From JBLKSS01 sp047607725 (GTDB taxonomy: Bacteria; Pseudomonadota; Gammaproteobacteria; Enterobacterales; Enterobacteriaceae), in the NCBI RefSeq assembly GCF_047607725.1, contig NZ_JBLKSS010000087.1:1-15423 (forward strand): 15,423 nt of DNA, read 5' to 3'. Both the position numbers and the translations under genes were made by a program. Positions 1 to 6,525 of the stretch are shown one piece after another; within the stretch, counting starts at the first letter, position 1, and every line of letters begins with the position of its first letter. The notes below the pieces were generated by a model. It was not told where the DNA came from and did no database searches. It saw nothing but the letters and a program-made list of their open reading frames with translations.

Positions 1-210
1 CTGTGTAGTGGGGATTTTAGGTTGGACACCGAACTTGCCCTGACGGTAGAGCTGGCGCCAGTTGAACAGCAAATGGTCATTGATACCGTTATCCCGTGCC
101 AGCTTGGCAATGGATACGCCGGGCTGGAGCGCCTGCTCAACCAGCTTAATGTTAAAGTCCCGCGGGAAATTGGGACGACGTCTTGAGGGTTTTGGTGGGG
201 TTTGTTTCAT
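1..210 (-). CDS. tnpA: IS66-family TnpA accessory protein (5' part only)
   Basis: This frame opens with ATG at 210 and stays open for 70 codons to the window edge, where it is cut off. The product begins MKQTPPKPSRRRPNFPRDFN and continues through a helix-turn-helix-like stretch (GVSIAKLARDNGINDHLLFNWR, residues about 33-54, quoted here with its key I-N-x-x-L-L-F-x-W-R core). That R-R-P-N-F-P start and the I-N-x-x-x-L-F-x-W-R core are the signature of the small IS66 TnpA (IS3/IS911-like HTH) proteins, which accompany TnpB and TnpC in these elements and are needed for efficient transposition. The SD is weak (GGGCGCAATTC ahead of ATG). Whether the rest of the gene and tnpB/tnpC are intact cannot be seen. 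Confidence 0.85.
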   Translation of the reverse strand, partial: MKQTPPKPSRRRPNFPRDFNIKLVEQALQPGVSIAKLARDNGINDHLLFNWRQLYRQGKFGVQPKIPTTQ

Positions 211-294
211 GAATTGCGCCCATTAAAAAAATAATGGACATCATCTTTAATAACTTGATGGGGAATTAACAGACGGCGCTGGGCGTACGCTTAC
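1..294 (-). mobile_element. End of an IS66-family insertion sequence
   Basis: The element runs leftward out of the window from its outer end at 294. Read on the minus strand, the end begins GTAAGCGTACGCC; a GTAAGCG-type terminus is typical of IS66-family elements. About 85 bases inside the end is the start of a tnpA-like gene (1-210). The junction falls within a pdxY codon, so the element has inserted into that gene. The other end of the element and the expected 8-bp target duplication lie outside the window, so the exact boundary rests on the terminal motif and on where pdxY homology stops. Confidence 0.85.
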
Positions 295-532
295 CTCAGC
301 ACCGCATCACAGCGCTTCAGACCCTCAATTGCCGCTATCCCTTTCACAATCTCGGTCAGGTGCGTCGCGGGCATCACGCAGCCGGTCCACTGACCATACT
401 GGGTGTGGTTGGAAAACTGCACGGTATTGAGCGGCCACACATTAACGCCCATCCGGCGCATGGGAAACACCGCGGAGCTATGCCCGCATGACCGTAAACC
501 ACGTGGGACTGGATAGAGAGAACATTCTTCAT
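295..532 (-). pseudogene. pdxY: Pyridoxal kinase 2, 5' remnant broken by IS66 and a frameshift
   Basis: PdxY phosphorylates pyridoxal to pyridoxal 5'-phosphate in the vitamin B6 salvage pathway. From ATG at 532 the product starts MKNVLSIQSHVVYGHAG, matching the E. coli PdxY N-terminus. It then loses frame at about 479-484, where one base is missing from the codons for N-S after G-H-A-G. The next frame continues with F-P-M-R-R-M-G-V-N-V-W-P-L-N-T-V and reaches C-D-A-V-L before the IS66 end at 294. About 62 of the roughly 287 usual codons remain, so the ATP-binding region is absent. It lies downstream of tyrS on the same strand, as in E. coli, with the tyrS terminator between them. Either lesion alone would inactivate the gene, so salvage would depend on another kinase (PdxK) elsewhere in the genome. 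Confidence 0.93.
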
Positions 533-576
533 CAAAAAATCGCCTTACACACCTTCGGCCCGCGGCCGTCACACAG

Positions 577-600
577 AAGAAAGGGGCCCGAAGCCCCCTG
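577..600 (-). terminator. Rho-independent terminator after tyrS
   Basis: On the minus strand a stem GGGGC / GCCCC closes a TTCGG loop and is followed by TTTCTTCT. It sits 13 bases beyond the tyrS stop codon and separates tyrS from the pdxY remnant. The stem is short but GC-only and the position is right. Confidence 0.7.
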
Positions 601-612
601 CCGGAAATCCCG

Positions 613-1887
613 CTATTGCCAGTGGAGCAGACAGTAGTGTTTTTTACCCCGCAGCAGCAGGGTATAACGGCCATATAGCCTATCGGCGTCGTTAAACACA
701 TACTCCGGCGATGCCTGTTTTTCGCCGTTCACCGCCACCGCGTTGGAACTTATCATGGTACGGGCCTGGCCGCGCGACGGCACCAGTTCAGCCGCCACCA
801 GCGTCTGCTGTAAATCCACACCGCGCTCAAGGCCGACCGTCGGCATGCCGTCCTGGGCCAATTGGGCGAAATCATCCTCGGTCAAGTCCGCCAGCGCGCC
901 GGTGAACAGGCTAGCGGTAATACGCTTCGCCGCCGCCAATCCTTGCTTGCCGTGTACCATGCGGGTGACCTCTTCCGCCAGCACATACTGGGCGCGAGGG
1001 GCTTTGTCGCTGGCGTGATCCTCTTGTTCCAGCGCCTCGATAGCGGAAAGCGACAGGAAGGTGAAGAATTTCAAGAAGCGATACACATCGCTGTCGGCGG
1101 TATTGACCCAGAACTGATAGAACTTATAGGGGCTGGTCTTGCTGGGATCCAGCCACACCGCGCCGCCCACGGTTTTGCCGAATTTGGTGCCGTCCGCTTT
1201 GGTAATAAGCGGCACCGTCAGACCATACACCGTGTTCTGGTGCAGCCTGCGCGTCAAATCGATGCCGGAGGTGATGTTCCCCCACTGGTCGGAGCCGCCA
1301 ATCTGCAGCGCCACGCCGTACTGCTTGTTCAGGCAGGCGAAATCGTAGCCCTGCAACAGATTATAGGAAAACTCGGTAAAGGAAATGCCGCTATCATCGC
1401 GGTTCAACCGCTGCTTTACCGCTTCTTTATTGATCATCTGATTGACGGAGAAATGCTTACCGATATCGCGCAGGAACGTCAACACGTTCATCGAGCCAAA
1501 CCAGTCATAATTGTTGGCGGCGATGGCGCTATTATCGCCGCAGTCAAAATCGAGGAACGGCGATACCTGGCGTTTGATTTTTTCCACCCATTCCTGGACG
1601 GTTTCCGCGGTATTGAGCTTGCGCTCGGTCGCTTTGAAGCTGGGATCGCCGATAAGCCCGGTGGCGCCCCCCACCAGCGCCACCGGACGGTGACCGGCCA
1701 GTTGGAATCGTTTAAGGCACAGCAAGGGCACCAGATGTCCCAAATGCAAGCTGTCGGCGGTGGGATCAAAGCCGCAATACAACGCGATCGGCCCTGCCGC
1801 CAACCGCTCAGCCAGCGCCTTCTCGTCCGTGACCTGGGCAATCAGCCCCCGCTCCTGCAATTGTTGTATTAGGTTACTGCTTGCCAT
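613..1887 (-). CDS. tyrS: Tyrosyl-tRNA synthetase
   Basis: This class I aminoacyl-tRNA synthetase charges tRNA-Tyr with tyrosine in the cytosol. Starting at ATG 1887 gives MASSNLIQQLQERG and 424 residues, the same length as the E. coli enzyme. A good SD (GGAG, six bases ahead of the ATG) supports this over an in-frame ATG 18 bases upstream. The HIGH-type motif is HLGH at residues 48-51, after Y-C-G-F-D-P-T-A-D-S. The tyrosine-binding segment Q-I-G-G-S-D-Q-W-G-N is present. The KMSKS-type loop reads KFGKT near residue 235-239, and the C-terminal S4 RNA-binding domain is complete (G-Q-A-R-T-M-I-S-S-N). No lesion is visible. It follows pdxH on the same strand after 163 bases and precedes pdxY, as in E. 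coli. Confidence 0.98.
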   Translation of the reverse strand: MASSNLIQQLQERGLIAQVTDEKALAERLAAGPIALYCGFDPTADSLHLGHLVPLLCLKRFQLAGHRPVALVGGATGLIGDPSFKATERKLNTAETVQEWVEKIKRQVSPFLDFDCGDNSAIAANNYDWFGSMNVLTFLRDIGKHFSVNQMINKEAVKQRLNRDDSGISFTEFSYNLLQGYDFACLNKQYGVALQIGGSDQWGNITSGIDLTRRLHQNTVYGLTVPLITKADGTKFGKTVGGAVWLDPSKTSPYKFYQFWVNTADSDVYRFLKFFTFLSLSAIEALEQEDHASDKAPRAQYVLAEEVTRMVHGKQGLAAAKRITASLFTGALADLTEDDFAQLAQDGMPTVGLERGVDLQQTLVAAELVPSRGQARTMISSNAVAVNGEKQASPEYVFNDADRLYGRYTLLLRGKKHYCLLHWQ

Positions 1888-2033
1888 CAAATACTCCATT
1901 ATCAAGAAAGAGAAAAAAAGGACACCGCTGCCCGCGCCGGTTTTATCCAGCCCACCAGAGCCTGTCCTTAAAAACGTTATCCTGGCGCCGGCGCCGCGAG
2001 CAGATCAGATCAGACGCCCGCCGCCTCGGTGAC

Positions 2034-2068
2034 GGCGCCAACCGATCCGGCTATGGCGCCAGCCGATC
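2034..2068. repeat. 21-base imperfect tandem repeat at the pdxH 3' end
   Basis: A 14-base unit, GGCGCCAACCGATC at 2034-2047 and GGCGCCAGCCGATC at 2055-2068, recurs at a 21-base period. The right copy encodes the last pdxH codons (D-R-L-A-P) and the left copy lies just past the pdxH stop (2051-2053). Because 21 is a multiple of three, the extra copy would read D-R-L-A-P again in the same frame after the stop. Confidence 0.75.
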
Positions 2069-2701
2069 AATGTACCAACCGCCCTCTTCACGCCGATAGA
2101 GAAACCTGTCGTGCAAGCGGTGTTCACCGCCCTGCCAGAATTCCATCGCATCAATAGTGACCCGATAACCGCCCCAGAAGCTGGGCAGCGGCACCTCGCC
2201 CTGGGCAAATTTCTGTTTTAGCTCCAGGAATTTACTTTCCAACACGCCGCGGGCGGAGATCCGGCTGGACTGCCGCGAGACCCAGGCTCCTATCTGGCTA
2301 TCGCGCGGACGGCTGTGAAAGTACTTCATCACGTCGATGACCGAGAGCCGCTCCGCGCGGCCCAGCACCAGAACCTGCCGCTCCAGCGCGGGCCAGGGAA
2401 AGTGCAGGCTGATGCGGGGGTTATGCGCCAAATGCGTGGCTTTGCGGCTGCCGAGATTGGTGTAGAACACCATACCCTGACGATCAAAATGTTTGAGCAA
2501 TACCAGCCGCTGGTACGGCTGGCCGTTCGTGTCCACGGTACCTACGCTCATGGCGGTGGCATCGGGAAGCTGCGCAGCGCAGGCTTGCTTGAGCCACTGC
2601 TCGAACAAATCCATAGGCTCCGCCGTTAAATCGGCGCGGCGCAGCCCGCCCCGGGTATATTCCCTGCGCAGGGCGGCAATATCGATTGAATGTTCAGTCA
2701 T
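2051..2701 (-). CDS. pdxH: Pyridoxine/pyridoxamine 5'-phosphate oxidase
   Basis: This FMN-dependent oxidase converts pyridoxine or pyridoxamine 5'-phosphate to pyridoxal 5'-phosphate, the last step of both de novo synthesis and salvage of vitamin B6. The 216-residue product matches the family along its length (E. coli has 218). The conserved blocks are L-R-R-E-Y near the N-terminus, V-L-L-K-H and F-Y-T-N-L-G-S-R-K (FMN and phosphate contacts), Y-F-H-S-R-P-R-D-S-Q-I-G-A-W, P-L-P-S-F-W-G-G-Y, and R-L-H-D-R-F-L-Y near the C-terminus, ending D-R-L-A-P. There is no strong SD before the ATG at 2701, but the N-terminus fits the family. The gene appears intact, in contrast to the pdxY kinase nearby, so B6 metabolism is reduced but not lost. 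Confidence 0.97.
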   Translation of the reverse strand: MTEHSIDIAALRREYTRGGLRRADLTAEPMDLFEQWLKQACAAQLPDATAMSVGTVDTNGQPYQRLVLLKHFDRQGMVFYTNLGSRKATHLAHNPRISLHFPWPALERQVLVLGRAERLSVIDVMKYFHSRPRDSQIGAWVSRQSSRISARGVLESKFLELKQKFAQGEVPLPSFWGGYRVTIDAMEFWQGGEHRLHDRFLYRREEGGWYIDRLAP

Positions 2702-2762
2702 AATCTGCTGAAAAGGCGGCGATGAAAGCCGTTATTGTGCGCCGTGACGCTGAAAATCTCAA

Positions 2763-3089
2763 TCATTTACCCGCCGCGCCCTGGATGACACAATCGCCAA
2801 CGATGATTTTGTCTTGCCGCTCGATAAACGCCCGCTCGCCCTTCGACCAGAAGCTGTATTGGCCATCGCTATAGCGGGCGCCGGAAGCGGGGGCGACCTG
2901 CGGCAAGCTAAGCTGCTGGCCGTCAAGGATAAAGTTCACCCACTCGTGAACGTTATCCAACGTCACGGTCAGCGGCAGCGTGCCGCACTGATAATGTAAG
3001 GTTTCCGTTTGCGCGGATCGGCCGCCGGGATAGCTACAGGCCGAGGCGGCCAGCGCCAGGGAGAGGATCACCATCGGGTTTCGCATCAT
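2763..3089 (-). CDS. mliC: Membrane-bound inhibitor of C-type lysozyme, lipoprotein
   Basis: MliC (YdhA) is a periplasm-facing lipoprotein that blocks the active site of C-type (animal) lysozymes. The start at 3089 (ATGATG, with AAGGAG eight to nine bases upstream) gives 108 residues, matching E. coli at 109. An ATG further upstream would add an unlikely 26-residue leader ahead of the signal peptide. The signal peptide is M-M-R-N-P-M-V-I-L-S-L-A-L-A-A-S-A with the lipobox cysteine at residue 18. The mature part has the family core S-G-A-R-Y-S-D-G and F-W-S-K-G, and a probable disulfide pair in Y-Q-C-G and G-D-C-V. It lies 77 bases after the anmK stop, probably in the same transcript. An intact lysozyme inhibitor fits life in contact with animal lysozyme; that is inference. 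Confidence 0.93.
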   Translation of the reverse strand: MMRNPMVILSLALAASACSYPGGRSAQTETLHYQCGTLPLTVTLDNVHEWVNFILDGQQLSLPQVAPASGARYSDGQYSFWSKGERAFIERQDKIIVGDCVIQGAAGK

Positions 3090-3166
3090 CTTGATCTCCT
3101 TTTTATGATTTAAACAGGACCGCCAGAGGGAGGTGAACGACCCGGCGCGCCCCGCTCTGGCCAGCA

Positions 3167-4264
3167 TTATTTCTCTACCGCCGGGGCCATGACCGGATAG
3201 ATTGCCCCCAGCAGCGTTTCCTCCCGCGCGCCTGTAACGGAGGGAAGATTGCCCGGCAACCCGGACAAGGTCCGAAACGCTAGCCAGGCGAAGGCAAGGG
3301 CTTCCATATCATCGCCGCTCACGCCGAATTTATCGGTAGAACTGACCTCAATACCCGGCAGCAGCGCCGACAGACGGTTCATGACGAGCGGATTGCGCAC
3401 GCCGCCGCCGCACAACAGCACCTGCTGCGCGATGGTCCGCGCTGTCAGCTCCGCCAGTGTCGCCTACACATCCTGGGCAGGGATAGGGCCTAGACGCGCC
3501 CGATGGCGCTCCAACCAGCCGAGGTTGAAATACTCCCGGCCGGTACTTTTGGGCGCCGGGCGCAGAAAATACCCGTCCGCCAAAAGATGCTGCAACAACC
3601 CCTGATGAACTTGCCCGCTGCTCCCCCATCGGCCGTCCTGGTCATAAGGCGCTTTACGGTGTCGCCAGGTCCAGGCGTCTAGCAGCATATTGCCAGGTCC
3701 GGTGTCATAGCCGCGGATCGGCTGATCCGGCAGCAGCAACGACAGATTGGCGATACCGCCGATGTTCAACACCATGCGCCGTTCCTGGGGATGCGCCAGT
3801 AGCGCGTGATGAAACGCCGGCACCAGCGGCGCCCCTTGGCCGCCCAGCGCCATATCGCGACGGCGAAAATCACCCACGGTAGTGATACCGGTCATGCCGG
3901 CAATGCGGTTGTTATCCCTGATTTGCAGGGTACAGGGGGCGGCGCCTTCCGGCTCGTGCCAAACGGTTTGGCCGTGACAAGCGATAGCCGTCACCCCGGG
4001 CGGCGCCACGCCGGTCTGCCGCAATAAACTTAGCGCCGCCTCGGCGAACAAAATGCCAAGCCGGGTGTCCAACTGTCCGAACTGCGAAAGGGTTACCGCC
4101 TGGCCCTGGCACATCGCCAGGATCTGCTGTTTGATGGGCAACGGGATCGGATGGCAATAGCGGGCCTGCTGCGCCACGGTGTGCTCATCGATCGCTGCCA
4201 GCACCACATCGATACCGTCCAGGCTAGTGCCGGACATAATGCCTATATATCGGCCGGTTCTCAT
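3167..4264 (-). pseudogene. anmK: Anhydro-N-acetylmuramic acid kinase, amber codon and internal deletion
   Basis: AnmK phosphorylates 1,6-anhydro-MurNAc to MurNAc 6-phosphate in peptidoglycan recycling. ATG at 4264 (GAGAGGG just upstream) gives M-R-T-G-R-Y-I-G-I-M-S-G-T-S-L-D-G, the family N-terminus with its sugar-kinase phosphate loop. The frame carries H-G-Q-T-V-W-H, D-F-R-R-R-D and G-Y-D-T-G-P-G-N-M-L and then meets TAG at 3464-3466 (codon 267), where E. coli has a glutamine. After the stop, the same frame resumes perfect homology (A-T-L-A-E-L-T-A-R-T-I) and runs to TAA at 3167. Compared with the E. coli protein as I recall it, about nine residues are also missing before C-G-G-G-V-R-N-P-L, next to the nucleotide-binding glycine loop. 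Two independent lesions make a working kinase unlikely. Confidence 0.9.
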
Positions 4265-4412
4265 TTCACACCCTCTCCCTTGTGCGGGAATGTGACATAT
4301 TAAGGGTAACTTACCCAGCTTTACGGCAGGAGGCCATGAAAATTCACGCAAAATGCCCCGTTTGTACTGATTAATGAATTATATAAAATGAACTTAGTGT
4401 TATAATAACTTA

Positions 4413-4428
4413 AACTAACTAACTAACT
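4413..4428. repeat. Tetranucleotide repeat (AACT)x4
   Basis: Four perfect AACT units lie in tandem, with a further AACT at 4407-4410 just before them. The run is ten bases upstream of the PhoP-box candidate of slyB. Four units is short for a phase-variable tract. Confidence 0.8.
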
Positions 4429-4437
4429 ATATTAGTT

Positions 4438-4472
4438 CGCTTATTCGCAGTTTATCTTTTTTTCGATATAAT
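4438..4472 (+). promoter_or_regulatory. PhoP-box-like promoter of slyB
   Basis: CGCTTA and AGTTTA (4438-4443 and 4449-4454) are separated by five bases and match the PhoP direct repeat (T/G)GTTTA-N5-(T/G)GTTTA at 4 of 6 and 5 of 6 positions. A perfect -10 hexamer, TATAAT (4467-4472), follows after 12 bases, the spacing seen in PhoP-activated promoters where the box replaces the -35 element. In E. coli and Salmonella slyB is a known PhoP target. The leader to the slyB start would be about 115 bases. Confidence 0.6.
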
Positions 4473-4595
4473 TGTCTGTAGTCTCTGCGCGTTACAGGGC
4501 ACTTCGATTCCCTACACCGGCGCATGAAGTTTTAACCGTTTATCCGCTTCTGTCCGGGGTTGCCTCGCAGAACGGCATATCAACTGGAGTTTTTT

Positions 4596-5063
4596 ATGAT
4601 GAAACGTTTGATCGTGGTGGCCCTGGCAGGTATGACGCTGGCGGGTTGCGCCAATAACAGCACGCTGTCCGGCGATGTTTATTCCGCCTCAGAGACCAAA
4701 CAGGTTCAAAGAGTGACGTACGGTACCCTGGTCGGGGTACGGCCGGTGCAGATTCAGGGCGGTGAAGACTCCAATGTCATTGGCGCTATCGGCGGCGCGG
4801 TACTGGGCGGATTCTTGGGGAATACGATTGGGGGCGGCAGCGGCCGCAGCCTGGCCACCGCGGCGGGCGCCGTCGCCGGCGGCGTGGCCGGTTCAAGCGT
4901 CGAAGGCGCGGTAAACCGGACTCAGGGCGTGGAGCTTGAAGTGCGTAAAGATGACGGCAACACCATCATGGTGGTGCAGAAACAGGGCAACACCCGTTTC
5001 AGCGTGGGACAACGCGTGGCGCTGGCCAGCAACGGCCGTACCATCACCGTTTCACCGCGCTAA
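4596..5063 (+). CDS. slyB: Outer membrane lipoprotein SlyB
   Basis: SlyB is a small glycine-zipper lipoprotein that belongs to the PhoPQ regulon in enterics and supports outer membrane integrity. ATG at 4596 (GGAG eight to nine bases upstream) gives 155 residues, the same as in E. coli. The lipobox is L-A-G-C, with the lipidated cysteine at residue 18. Next comes the conserved stretch L-S-G-D-V-Y-S-A-S-E, then a glycine-rich double membrane-spanning zipper at roughly residues 63-102 (A-I-G-G-A-V-L-G-G-F-L-G). The C-terminal domain ends in V-S-P-R. It is intact and nearly identical to enteric homologues. It converges with slyA on a shared terminator. Confidence 0.97.
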   Translation: MMKRLIVVALAGMTLAGCANNSTLSGDVYSASETKQVQRVTYGTLVGVRPVQIQGGEDSNVIGAIGGAVLGGFLGNTIGGGSGRSLATAAGAVAGGVAGSSVEGAVNRTQGVELEVRKDDGNTIMVVQKQGNTRFSVGQRVALASNGRTITVSPR

Positions 5064-5082
5064 TCCCCTGCTTGCGCTCAAC

Positions 5083-5111
5083 AAAAAACCGGCCCTGGGG
5101 CCGGTTTTTTT
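5083..5111. terminator. Bidirectional terminator between slyB and slyA
   Basis: AAAAAACCGGCC and GGCCGGTTTTTT form a long stem around a short CTGG-type loop, with A-run and T-run on either side. It lies 20 bases past the slyB stop and about 30 bases past the slyA stop, and can serve both convergent genes. Confidence 0.92.
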
Positions 5112-5140
5112 GCTCAAGTCAGTGCCGTGGACGTAACGCA

Positions 5141-5575
5141 TCAAGACTTGTTATATAGCTCCAGAATATTTTTTTCCAGTTTGGCAATCATATTGCTCAG
5201 CAACTGGATCTCCTCCTGGCTAATGCCATTGAGAATTCCATCTCGAGTGCTGTCGATAACATTGTTCACTTCTTTGATAATAGGGTCAGCAGATTCGGTC
5301 AGTTTGATCCGCTTCGCCCGGCGGTCATTGGCGCAGGTATGCCGAGTGATAAGCCCTTTTTCTTCGAGCTGATCCAGCGTCCGCACCAACGATGGCTGTT
5401 CGATGCCGATAGCCTTCGCCAGTTGAATCTGAGACTGCTCAGGCGGTAACTGGCAAATATTATGTAAAGTGATCCAATGCGTCTGTGTGAGTTCTAAAGG
5501 CTTTAAGCGGTGGTCAATTAAAGCGCGCCATACTCGAACAAGTCGCGCCAAATCTGATCCTAATGGCGATTCCAA
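5141..5575 (-). CDS. slyA: MarR-family transcriptional regulator SlyA/RovA
   Basis: SlyA/RovA is a dimeric winged-helix regulator that mostly relieves H-NS silencing of AT-rich, horizontally acquired genes. The TTG at 5573-5575 is chosen as the start because AAGGAG lies about seven bases upstream and it gives M-E-S-P-L-G-S-D-L-A-R-L, the family N-terminus, and 144 residues. An ATG at 5629 would add 18 residues unlike the family. The body has R-V-W-R-A-L-I-D-H-R-L, the recognition region Q-I-Q-L-A-K-A-I-G-I-E-Q-P-S-L-V-R-T and the wing D-R-R-A-K-R-I-K-L-T. The segment I-T-R-H-T-C-A-N-D is closer to Yersinia RovA than to E. coli SlyA as I recall them. The gene is intact despite decay around it. 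Confidence 0.95.
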   Translation of the reverse strand: MESPLGSDLARLVRVWRALIDHRLKPLELTQTHWITLHNICQLPPEQSQIQLAKAIGIEQPSLVRTLDQLEEKGLITRHTCANDRRAKRIKLTESADPIIKEVNNVIDSTRDGILNGISQEEIQLLSNMIAKLEKNILELYNKS

Positions 5576-5601
5576 TTCTCTCTCCTTATAATTAAGCTGA
5601 T

Positions 5602-5613
5602 TAAGCTTGCTCC
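5602..5613 (-). promoter_or_regulatory. SlyA-box-like site in the slyA leader
   Basis: On the minus strand GGAGCAAGCTTA matches the SlyA consensus TTAGCAAGCTAA at 9 of 12 positions, including the whole AGCAAGCT core. It lies 27 bases upstream of the TTG start. SlyA and RovA autoregulate in Salmonella and Yersinia, so an autoregulatory role is plausible. Binding is not shown. Confidence 0.4.
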
Positions 5614-5940
5614 CTGGATTCCCCTCCATCCTAATGGGTGGATGAGCAAATTACAAATATATATACCCATAACCTAAGCATTATGTAGAGATCGATGTAA
5701 GCGGCATATTCTTCCTTAATAAAAATTGGACGTCACACACACGCGCCGTTTGCGACGTACTTTCCCGATCGGGTCGGGAAACGCGGCGTTCTGCCCCCAC
5801 TGATTCCCTTGTGGTTTAAACACGCTGGCAGACAGTAAGGGTCTCCCCGCAGAAGCCAGCGCAGCCGACTTTCACGCTGACGGGCCGGACGGTTTATTCA
5901 TAACTGTAACACTATTATTGCCACATACGTAGTTTATTGT

Positions 5941-6060
5941 TAATTTAAGTTAAATGAAGATATAACAAATATCAATATCCCATGTATTCAGTAGCATATT
6001 GTAATTTAAATATATAAATAACTATTTAATACATTAGAAATTATTGTAGAGAAAAACCAC
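5941..6060. other. AT-rich island, about 19% GC
   Basis: Counting directly gives 23 G or C in 120 bases, far below the GC-rich DNA on both sides. The tract is full of TAATTTAA and ATATAAAT-type runs and has no reading frame of note. Such tracts are typical H-NS or SlyA/RovA targets and of promoters of transferred genes, but none is identifiable next to it. Confidence 0.8.
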
Positions 6061-6525
6061 AGCTTCATGGTTATTTTTTAACTAAATTATCACCAGAATC
6101 TGACGTTATTTCCCCTCCGTTAAATTGTTTTCTCCTTTCAGGAATACTCCTCCCGCTTGGCTATTGTCGCCCGATGACAAAGGATTATCCATACCGCGTC
6201 GGGCCGAAAGCCATTTATTATCTCTTCGCGTTAGATTTTATTTCGGATGGCGGTATTCGGTCATTATCCCCTTTTGCCGTACGGACATCGCCGGTGGCCG
6301 TTTTGCCGCTACCCGGCCCCATCGCCCCCGCCCCAGGCAGCATAGGCGACCAGGCGCTGCTGTCCGTCCAGCCCCCTCGTCGGGACAAACACGATGAGCT
6401 ATGCTACACCCGATAGCCACGGCATACTTAACCGCGAGCTCAAGACCGCTTATCCAGACAAACACGTCGGCCCGGCGGGCTTGAGGCGCGGGTGCGCATA
6501 TCGCTCGGGTCCGGCACCGCGCCGG

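Larger units (their letters stand above)
4265..4595. other. Divergent intergenic region between anmK and slyB
   Basis: This 331-base gap carries the outward promoters of anmK (-) and slyB (+). Its middle (about 4370-4480) is AT-rich and contains a tetranucleotide tandem repeat (4413-4428) and the slyB promoter candidate (4438-4472). I see no gene in it. Confidence 0.8.
5576..6525. other. 950-base region with no recognisable gene
   Basis: After the slyA leader (to about 5700) comes ordinary-composition DNA with a TTCCCGA/TCGGGAA inverted repeat (5762-5780). A strongly AT-rich stretch follows (5890-6130, core 5941-6060 at 23 G+C of 120), then GC-rich sequence to the ydhL end. Open frames here (for example an 80-codon frame from ATG 6174) lack an SD and resemble nothing I know. 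In E. coli several genes lie in this interval (ydhI, ydhJ, ydhK, sodC, ydhF), so this may be what remains of lost genes. Confidence 0.75.

Noticed and set aside
862..1872. A 336-codon open frame on the plus strand
   Set aside because: It lies antisense inside tyrS, which is intact and highly conserved, and its product has low-complexity composition without family resemblance.
4526..4542. A second PhoP-box candidate nearer to the slyB start
   Set aside because: The first half reads GAAGTT, which fits the repeat poorly, and no -10 hexamer follows at the right spacing.
4560..4595. An earlier ATG for slyB at 4560
   Set aside because: It has no SD and would put 12 residues in front of a perfect lipoprotein signal peptide. 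The ATG at 4596 has GGAG and the family length.
3464..4933. Amber suppression as an explanation, since anmK and mdtK (14931) both carry TAG in frame
   Set aside because: anmK also lacks nine codons near its nucleotide loop and mdtK has a frameshift and an IS truncation. gloA, mepH and purR carry frameshifts that suppression cannot mend. Ordinary decay explains all.
6174..6416. An 80-codon frame after the AT-rich island as a real gene
   Set aside because: There is no ribosome binding site, the C-terminal half is proline-rich, and nothing resembles a known family. It is kept only as a point to check.
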